The position numbers and the translations under genes were made by a program. The notes under the pieces are model-generated. The model was not told the DNA's origin. It saw only the letters and a list, made by a program, of their open reading frames with translations, and ran no database searches. Positions 21,065 to 64,000 of a stretch of 64,000 nt of DNA are shown here, piece by piece (position 1 is the stretch's first letter; every line of letters begins with the position of its first letter). Origin of the DNA: Mastigias papua (taxonomy: Eukaryota; Cnidaria; Scyphozoa; Rhizostomeae; Mastigiidae); contig OZ025278.1 in NCBI GenBank assembly GCA_964019165.1, positions 3,150,378 through 3,214,377 of the forward strand, given 5' to 3'.

Positions 21065-22519
21065 TGTATCACACGAAATTGCGGAAACATTATAGCATAC
21101 TGAAGTACTGTTTACACCCGACACTCATCCAAGTACGAAACTTCGGGTAACGACGGAAAGGAGAAGCTGAATTTATGCCCATTCACCATCCGGTCGTTAT
21201 CTGTCATTCCATGCTCGGATGAGCTTCGGAAGACAAAAGTACTGTCACCTCGGGGGGGGGGGAGATAACTTAATAGGTTTGGGATACGGGGACGTGCTAC
21301 TATTTAGGGGTACCTTTTTCCTGAAAAGTGCTGAATTGTGGGTATCAGTTTTTGAAATATTTGCGGAACTATGGCTACCATTTGAAGACAAATGCAGAAT
21401 TATGGGCTGCATTTTGGAACAATGTTGCAAACTGTTTGTTGTTTATTGAAAAATTCTCTTTCCCTTGTGGAATTATGTGCATGGTTTTCATCATGCTTGT
21501 GGAATTATGGGTCGTATTTTTCAAACATAGCCCGAATTATGGGTCCAGATTTTGAATCAAAATGGCACGCCCCCTCCAAAACTAGGCTTAGTTACCCATT
21601 CGAGTCTGTCAGTATGATATAAAATGTTTCTGCTGCTTCGTGCGATAGTGAAATTCTGTAGCAATAGCATTTCCTTTGAGACTCTCTGGGTATTCTCTGC
21701 ACCTGGTTCCTCAATGAAGCGTTCCTTATAAAAAACCTTGTTTTGCAAATGTGATATCGCGGTAGAAGTACCGCTGATGGAGCGGCCTGGGATAGCACTA
21801 GATCTCCGGTGGACTGTTTGCTTGATCGCACAGAGATCATAGTATGTTTGGTTGACCTCCTGTGTTAGGGTCTTCAATAAATTTTATGTGCTTCTCGAAA
21901 GGTAGTCTAGAAGGTAAGAAAGTCAGTACAAGCTGAATAAAACTTTCTTACAAATAAGCGTGTATTAGGGAAACACTTTTTTGGAATATAGGGACACGTC
22001 CCACTGTAGATAGAAATTTGTAGATCCAATCATTGATAAGTGTTTGAGGTCCTCATTAGCTTTTATGCATTGCTTTTAAGATATTTTTTGACAAATCTAA
22101 CATACCACACTTTCGAAAATAGGGATATACCCCCATATTAATAGAAGATAAAGTTTTCCCTCTTACATTTTGATATTGAAATTCTCTACTTTAAGACCAG
22201 CGCTGTTTTACAATAACCCATAGACCTGGAACTATGAGGCCGGGTGGGCTATAGCCCCACCAGTAATGTAGTCAGGTTTTTAGCACAGCTAGCAGAGAAG
22301 TAAACATGAGAAGAACAGACTGACACAATAAAAAGGGAATCACTGAGTTTTAGTAGTGTAATCAATAGAAGTAACTTGACTGATGAAAAGCGCAGTCAGA
22401 TTTTTATTTAGCTATGACGAATTTATGAGCAGCGCGTCTCCGACCCTCAATTTCCGCGCAAGAGAATGTCTCTTGAAAGATTTGAGGTTGGATCAAGGTC
22501 ACACGTTTTACCTCTAGAC

Positions 22520-22735
22520 CAGTGGTTCTCAACCTTTATTCAGCCACCGCCCCCTTTCAGGTTTCCCCACTGATCAACCACCCCCATCTCAGCTCCAACA
22601 TTCTCATGTTCAATACTTAGTAGATACTTTAGAAACTCGTATAAAAATCTGTATATTTCATTGACCCTATGATTTTAGTCTAAAGATCTCCAACGCCCCC
22701 CTAGATCTCAAAAATGCCCCCGTTGAGAACCACTG
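22520..22735. mobile_element. hAT-type MITE, 216 bp, with perfect TIR and TSD
   Basis: Perfect 14-bp terminal inverted repeats CAGTGGTTCTCAAC (22520-22533 and, inverted, 22722-22735). The 8-bp duplication CTCTAGAC flanks it at 22512-22519 and 22736-22743. This is the classic structure of a non-autonomous hAT element. The interior is too short to code. Confidence 0.92.
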
Positions 22736-22940
22736 CTCTAGACTAAAGAGGACCAATAACGACGGGCATATTTCGAAATTCTGGCCCAAATTACTTTTGC
22801 TCTTTAGAATGTTTCGATCAACTGAGTTTTATATCTTATAAAAACTTGAGAAATCTTCTCATGAACGTATACAAGGCGACAATATTTCTTCTCAAATGAA
22901 ATTTGTGAATAAGTGAACCTGTGTACTGATGACGTAACGT

Positions 22941-23158
22941 ATGAGTACCTTCATTCTCAGCTGGAAGGGCTTTGCCTCGAATCAGAGATCAATGGTAAGT
23001 GAAATTATGCAGATCTGCGGACTACTCTACGTCAATCCAGCCACTGCAGCTACAGGCGAAAGATTATTCTCAACTGCACTGAGAATCAAGACCTGGCTGC
23101 GAGCTCAACAACCATTTACCCAAGTTGCATTATTTGGATATGCACAAATCTAGGACAG
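22941..23158 (+). pseudogene. hAT transposase C-terminal (dimerisation) relic
   Basis: A 70-codon frame carries LLYVNPATAATGERLFSTAL and RIKTWLR, the signature of the hAT C-terminal dimerisation region. Everything upstream (zinc finger and catalytic residues) is gone. It lies about 200 bases from a hAT MITE, but nothing shows that they belong together. Confidence 0.8.
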
Positions 23159-23903
23159 ATGCCCTGCGAGTTAAATGTTGCCAACGAATTCGTTAGTCGA
23201 AATGACAACCACTAACATGACTTTGACTTATCTTTACCAATTAGAATCCTGGAGTGGGGAACAAAATTTTTAATTGGATGTTATGTAAGTGTTCCATGAC
23301 TTTCGGCAGTAATAGTAGGTACATATATGTGTTAGATATTGTAGTTTACTTATGTACACGTTTTCTGTTAAGCCTCAAGGTTGCAATGTATTCTCATTCT
23401 CCTTGAGGTATTGTCTTGTAATCATGTGTTGTAATTGTATATCTAAGAATGATGTAAAAAAAAGAATTTTTTTTAAGTAAATCTGGATGTCTTCCGTCCC
23501 CTTCCGACAAGTAATTAATGACTCGTCCCATACTGAGGCTGACTTCGATCATCTATTTGCATGACCAACTAATGAACTGGTAGATGATCAATGCCAGTGT
23601 TGCCGAACAAAAGGGTCGGGCTAACTGAAATATAGTTTTATAAAGCGCAGTTTTAACACTGTTAGTTTTAGACCTTTGTCACCCATCGTTGAACGTAATG
23701 CCATATCCCCAATAATGCTTTGCAGTTAGTTTCTATGCAAAACTTGCTAAACTTTCCCGGGAATGACTAGAAATAAACGTGTTTCCTGCGATTTCAGAAG
23801 ATCTAAATTTTAAAAATTTCTCAGGGAAGCATGCCACCGGGCCCCTAGAAATTCCTGTGCCTTCGGTACTCATTGGCAAATACGTTCCGCGGTCCCTATA
23901 ATA

Positions 23904-24153
23904 TGAGGGTATATCTATGACAAAAGTCAATGAACCAAAACCAGGAGTACAACGATTCAAGAATGCTGATTTCTTTCTGAAATTCGCTTTTTGTTTGGAA
24001 TTCACTTCAATACGACATATTTCAATGTCGTCAAACTATGCCAAATTGAATTGAATTCCAAACAAAAAAGTGAATTGCAGATAGAAATCCGCATTCTTGA
24101 ATCGCTGTGTGCTTGGTTGTGGTGCATTGAATTTGTCATAGATACACCCTCAG
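23904..24153. mobile_element. Foldback/MITE with about 100-bp arms
   Basis: The arms from about 23904 to 24005 and 24045 to 24153 are imperfect reverse complements. Outer ends read GAGGGTATATCTATGACAAA against inverted GAGGGTGTATCTATGACAAA. Inner shared blocks include GCGATTCAAGAATGC-like and TTTTGTTTGGAATTCA strings. The single-stranded centre is about 40 bases. A transcript would form one long hairpin. Confidence 0.75.
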
Positions 24154-24220
24154 TAGGCATTGCTTTTTAGAAGCTAACAAAGACAAGATAAAAATGGGGC
24201 GTAAAAAGTAGTTTCGAAAA

Positions 24221-24525
24221 GTTACAGCACTCTGTCTGAAACGTGATTCACCAAGTGCCCTTCTCGGGAGAACCGTATGGTAGATTTCCTTACTAGCAGT
24301 ACTTTAACATGTCTGCTACACAAGGGACGATCTCATATCGTGTACAGACCGTCCTGCGAGTGTAGATCTCACGTTGAAGTTCTGCTCGTGAGCCAACCTA
24401 GCATCAGTTCTGCAAGGAAGAACCTTCGCCATATTGCAGTTTAGGCCAGTGTGTGAATCTAATTTCATCCGAAGGTGCTGGCTTCCATGCAGCTGGATTA
24501 CAGGTGCGCGCCACTACACCCAGCC
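24221..24525 (-). ncRNA. SRP RNA (7SL)-like sequence; Alu domain clear, remainder uncertain
   Basis: The first about 45 bases of the minus-strand read (from 24525) start GGCTGGGTGTAGTGGCGCGC and continue ACCTGTAATCCAGCT. This follows the conserved 5' Alu domain of metazoan SRP RNA (the part that binds SRP9/14). Further on, CAATATGG, AGGTTG-CT and GAGATCGTCCCTTGTGTAG appear in the same order as conserved SRP RNA segments, but more loosely. A T4 run on the minus strand (24220-24217) would end a transcript of about 305 nt, close to the roughly 300-nt norm. I could not find the GGAAAC loop of helix 8, so it may be a pseudogene or a 7SL-derived repeat. Confidence 0.45.
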
Positions 24526-25253
24526 GTCGGATTGATGTGAAATGGCTATAGATATCGTAGAGTCTTGTGTATCTAATTAACGCCCTGTGCAATGGGAACC
24601 CGTCAATAGTGTCCTTTATAAACGCCGCCATCCTTTAAATTGAAGGGCCTATATAAGTCGCAATCTGCCAATACACACGAGGGCCATAATGGCTGACAAG
24701 TGAAGCCCACCAAGGAAGACGAAACCTCTTAAGTTGGCCATAGAACACGGTATATAACCAACGTGAATAGTCACTTAAGACTCTAGTGTAATATAGTTGT
24801 CTTGATTTCAATGGCAAGTAAGTATTCAATTTTGGTATGCGCACGCCGGAGAAAGTTTTGCCATCACGGCTAGGAAACATAAATAGGTCATTTTACTGTC
24901 ATATGCTCGTATGCCAAAGTTAAAAACTGAAGACCTCCCGGTGCTTTGCCAAGGAAGAAGTATAGTCCTCGTCACAAGTCGTTTATCTCCGGCCGGCCTT
25001 TGCTACATAGAACGCTTACAGGTTTTGATAGGCCTAAGTCTAGACGCTCTATCTTGGTAATAGATGTTGGATGGCTTCACTTTTTGTGGATCACAATCAA
25101 GATCTGCTTAAGAACATCATGAGATACAGCTCTCTTGCATTTGTCCGTGTACTTACCATATCTAGTCCCACGTAACTGTGAGCTCTTAATCATGTCGCTT
25201 GAAGAACCAGAATCATTTATCTTACCTAGAAATACCCTTTCTCAACAGATAAA

Positions 25254-61644
<36,391 letters not shown>

Positions 61645-61699
61645 CTCTTAATTATTTTTGAATAGTGGAAAGTTTTTGCTTGTAACTATTTTGAGTCTT

Positions 61700-61705
61700 A
61701 ATAAA
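61700..61705 (+). promoter_or_regulatory. Candidate poly(A) signal of DDX54
   Basis: AATAAA 56 bases after the DDX54 stop at 61644, followed within about 40 bases by T-rich sequence. A short 3' UTR would suit a housekeeping gene. Confidence 0.6.
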
Positions 61706-63690
61706 TGGAATGCTGTTTTTATCATAGTAGCCTCATGAGATATCCAGTATTCACATGAATTGTGAGAAAAGTTTCGGGCAGTGCTCGAAAAGCTGTGTGT
61801 TTTTTTCAGATTACAGATTTCATTCCAATCAGTTGCCTGCATACGGTCTGCATTTTATAGTTAAAACAACTATTGATGTCGTTAGAGAAGAAACATAAAC
61901 ATAAAATGGATAGAAGTACAAAGCATAACGAAAATACTGAATTAAAACGAACAGAAAGAGACATTTAGCCGTTTACACGTTCTTTATCGGAATCCAGTAC
62001 TCGACTGCTCGACGAGTTTAGGAGAGTTCAGTCCTGGATATTTGATATCTAAGACAGGCGACAGGTTGATACAGATTTGAAATTCAATTTTTAGGCAGGC
62101 CATCATCTCGTTTGTTTAATTTGCATAGATGCCCTTTCATAGTCTATGTTTTTCAGTGTCAAAAACTTTGTGTAGTGTTACAAAAACTCAAGCATTCTTG
62201 CTAAGAAAGTAAATTAAGAACGTTTTAGTGCCGAAATCATGAAAAAGCTATGAAATTTTCATACGTCAATTCAGAGTCATCATTTACTAGTTTAAAGCGT
62301 TGAGGCTTTATGTTTTTCATTATTTGATAGGCTATTTTTCAAGTTATTTATAATCTGATAAATATTCTGATCACAAGTTATAAGAAGGTCACTTTATTGT
62401 AAGAAGATGAATCTTGATATAACTTTGTAAGAACAATTTGTGATATTGTTGCGGTAAAACACCTTTTTTGAGCAGTTGTTGCAAGTGCTTTGTTGTTTAG
62501 CAGCTCATTGTATGTCCTACCTCGATATCTGTCTTACTTAGTTGATAGTCCCGTCTAAGTTTAGTATTTTTAAGTATATTATGATAGTTTTACGAAGTAT
62601 ATTGAACTAAATAGGAGACGAATAGTGCCTGGTTTTATGAATGAATTCGCGAAACACGAAATAAAACAATTTATCGATCGCTAAGGGTTGTGCCCATGCA
62701 AGCTGATGAACTGCAATGACCGCTGTATGGTTAGGCTGAAACATTCAAGAGAACCGCGAAACCATTGTGTAATTTTGTTTTGGTGGTAGTTGAAGAAGTC
62801 AATAATTTATAAGCCTGTGGCATTTTTCTTGATGCTTGTCTCGAAGTCGGAATAGGTGACTGTGTTCAGGGGTTCATGTAACCGCAGACTTGTCCTCTTG
62901 CAGATCGTGTCACGAGGCCTGTGTAGTGTTACATTAGACATGCCCAAAGACGACATTTTGAAAATTGCAACATGCCAAATATATTTGCATTGCTGTCTTT
63001 ATAACTGCTATTTATTTCTCGCGTATTGTGAAGGAATACAGGAGTGATTCTACAAAAGTTAGGAAGCTGATAAGATCCCTATACGTCCGTTATACAGAAA
63101 ACGTGCCCATTGATTGATCTTCTCTCTTATAAAGGATTTTACACCCTTGCCAGAAAAAAGAAATCTGTTGAAACAATGGAAATAGAGAGCTATTATCCAC
63201 AGTGTTTCAACGTAACTGATGAACTGCATACAAACCTCTTCTGTGATTCACCCTCTAGTTACGTAAACAAACCCTGACGCAATGTACAATGCTGTTTGAT
63301 AGCAAGACCATTAGATGTTTTGATGATATCTGGTATATCACACAGCAGCATTGAATTTGGAACCATTTCTATCGGATTAGCTCAGTTTTTGTTAGGGGCT
63401 GTGTTCTGTCGCTGGAATTTGAACTCCTAAAAACCCAAGTGGCGTCAATTGAGCTTCGCTGTTTTGCAATATTTGGTCCCTTGGATGCAGACTCAGGAAA
63501 CAGTAATTGCTCGCAGTGATTTCTTTTCATGATAACGACCTTCGAGTCCTGGTGAATAGCGAGAGCTTAGGATTGATCAAGATACAGTACATGTTCAAAA
63601 CTTGAGACTTTAACTATGGTTTATATGATACGGAAACACTGCTCTCTGGCCGGGAACTCTAAGCGATCTTACGTCCGTTCGTTGTTTATT
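61706..63690. other. Downstream intergenic stretch
   Basis: No gene recognised. It holds scattered pieces of the dispersed repeat seen at 16745 and 60872 and otherwise AT-rich sequence with no long conserved frame. Confidence 0.4.
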
Positions 63691-63759
63691 GAAAATGGAT
63701 ATCGATTGCTGTATGCGTTGTAAATCAGCAACACGAAGTAAGTGCAGAAAATAAAACAC

Positions 63760-63852
63760 ATGACGTTAGATAGCAGATATCAATATACAAGACTGCTAAA
63801 TGAGACCAAAGATGGGGACGTAATACAATCTGGAAGTTTAAAGAAGTTGAAG
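63760..63852 (+). CDS. Possible first coding exon of a downstream gene (partial)
   Basis: ATG at 63760 opens a 31-codon frame (MTLDSRYQYTRLLNETKDGD onward) that ends exactly in phase at a strong donor, AAG|GTAAGT (63853). The reading past the donor looks non-coding. I do not recognise the protein. An upstream ATG at 63695 is in another frame and stops after about 20 codons. Confidence 0.3.
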
Positions 63853-63942
63853 GTAAGTTTAGCTCACTATATGCCTTTAACGATGAATTCAATCTCCGAA
63901 TTAATTCAACACAGATGTCTTTTTCTTTTAGTATAGTAAAGG

Positions 63943-64000
63943 TTAGTCCCGTATACGATTCCGTAAGTTAGGGAGTGCCTGTTAGGGAAGACATTTGAGC
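63943..64000 (-). mobile_element. tRNA-derived SINE (family S), copy 4, cut by window edge
   Basis: TTAGTCCCGTATACGATTCC followed by AGGGAGTGCCTGTTAG repeats the tail of copies 1 and 2 in the same orientation. The tRNA-like head lies beyond the window. Confidence 0.75.

Larger units (their letters stand above)
19991..25248. other. FBXW8-DDX54 spacer, filled mainly by mobile elements
   Basis: No protein-coding host exon was found. It contains the FBXW8 3' UTR and a possible poly(A) signal at 20449, a TIR element (20613-21064), a hAT MITE (22520-22735), a hAT transposase relic, a foldback (23904-24153) and the SRP RNA-like sequence. GCGA/TCGC-rich repeats lie near 20250-20400. The DDX54 promoter and noncoding first exon must lie here or just before 25249, but I could not place them. 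Confidence 0.5.

Noticed and set aside
24486..24525. Primate Alu contamination
   Set aside because: Only the 7SL-like core matches and it differs from Alu at several bases; flanking sequence is not Alu-like. SRP RNA homology explains it better.

Overview
This is animal nuclear DNA, almost certainly from a non-vertebrate metazoan. It is AT-rich and has many GT-AG introns of about 0.1 to 4.6 kb. Long (TA)n, (CA)n and (ATG)n arrays and many transposable-element families fill the introns and spacers. The species cannot be fixed from the sequence alone. I rebuilt the gene models by hand from splice sites, reading phase and family conservation.

Layout, all three genes on the + strand: (1) 2230-8552 encodes RAD21, the kleisin subunit of cohesin (6 coding exons, 599 aa), behind a promoter-like block near 1490-1580. 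(2) 10028-19990 encodes FBXW8, the F-box/WD40 substrate receptor of the CUL7 ubiquitin ligase (6 coding exons, 619 aa). (3) 25254-61644 encodes DDX54/Dbp10, a nucleolar DEAD-box RNA helicase (28 coding exons, 750 aa from the most likely start). A possible first exon of a fourth gene lies at 63760-63852. The genes work in different processes (sister-chromatid cohesion, protein ubiquitylation, ribosome biogenesis) and are not an operon.

Mobile DNA dominates the rest. The best element is an apparently complete RTE-like LINE at 26306-29430 in the DDX54 intron after the first coding exon. It has a 12-bp target-site duplication, an uninterrupted 993-aa endonuclease/reverse transcriptase ORF and a (GAA)n tail. 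Its first 67 bases fold by eye as an HDV-like self-cleaving ribozyme whose predicted cut falls exactly at the element's first base. Other elements are decayed LINE 3' ends, a tRNA-derived SINE family (four copies), hAT-type MITEs with 8-bp duplications, a hAT transposase relic, TA-flanked MITEs and several foldbacks.

Other points of note: an SRP RNA (7SL) Alu-domain-like sequence on the minus strand at about 24525, two related hammerhead-core-like motifs beside (TA)n arrays, a likely U12-type intron in DDX54, a 56-bp satellite abutting a LINE 3' tail, and an 18-bp minisatellite whose copies differ mostly at CpG sites.
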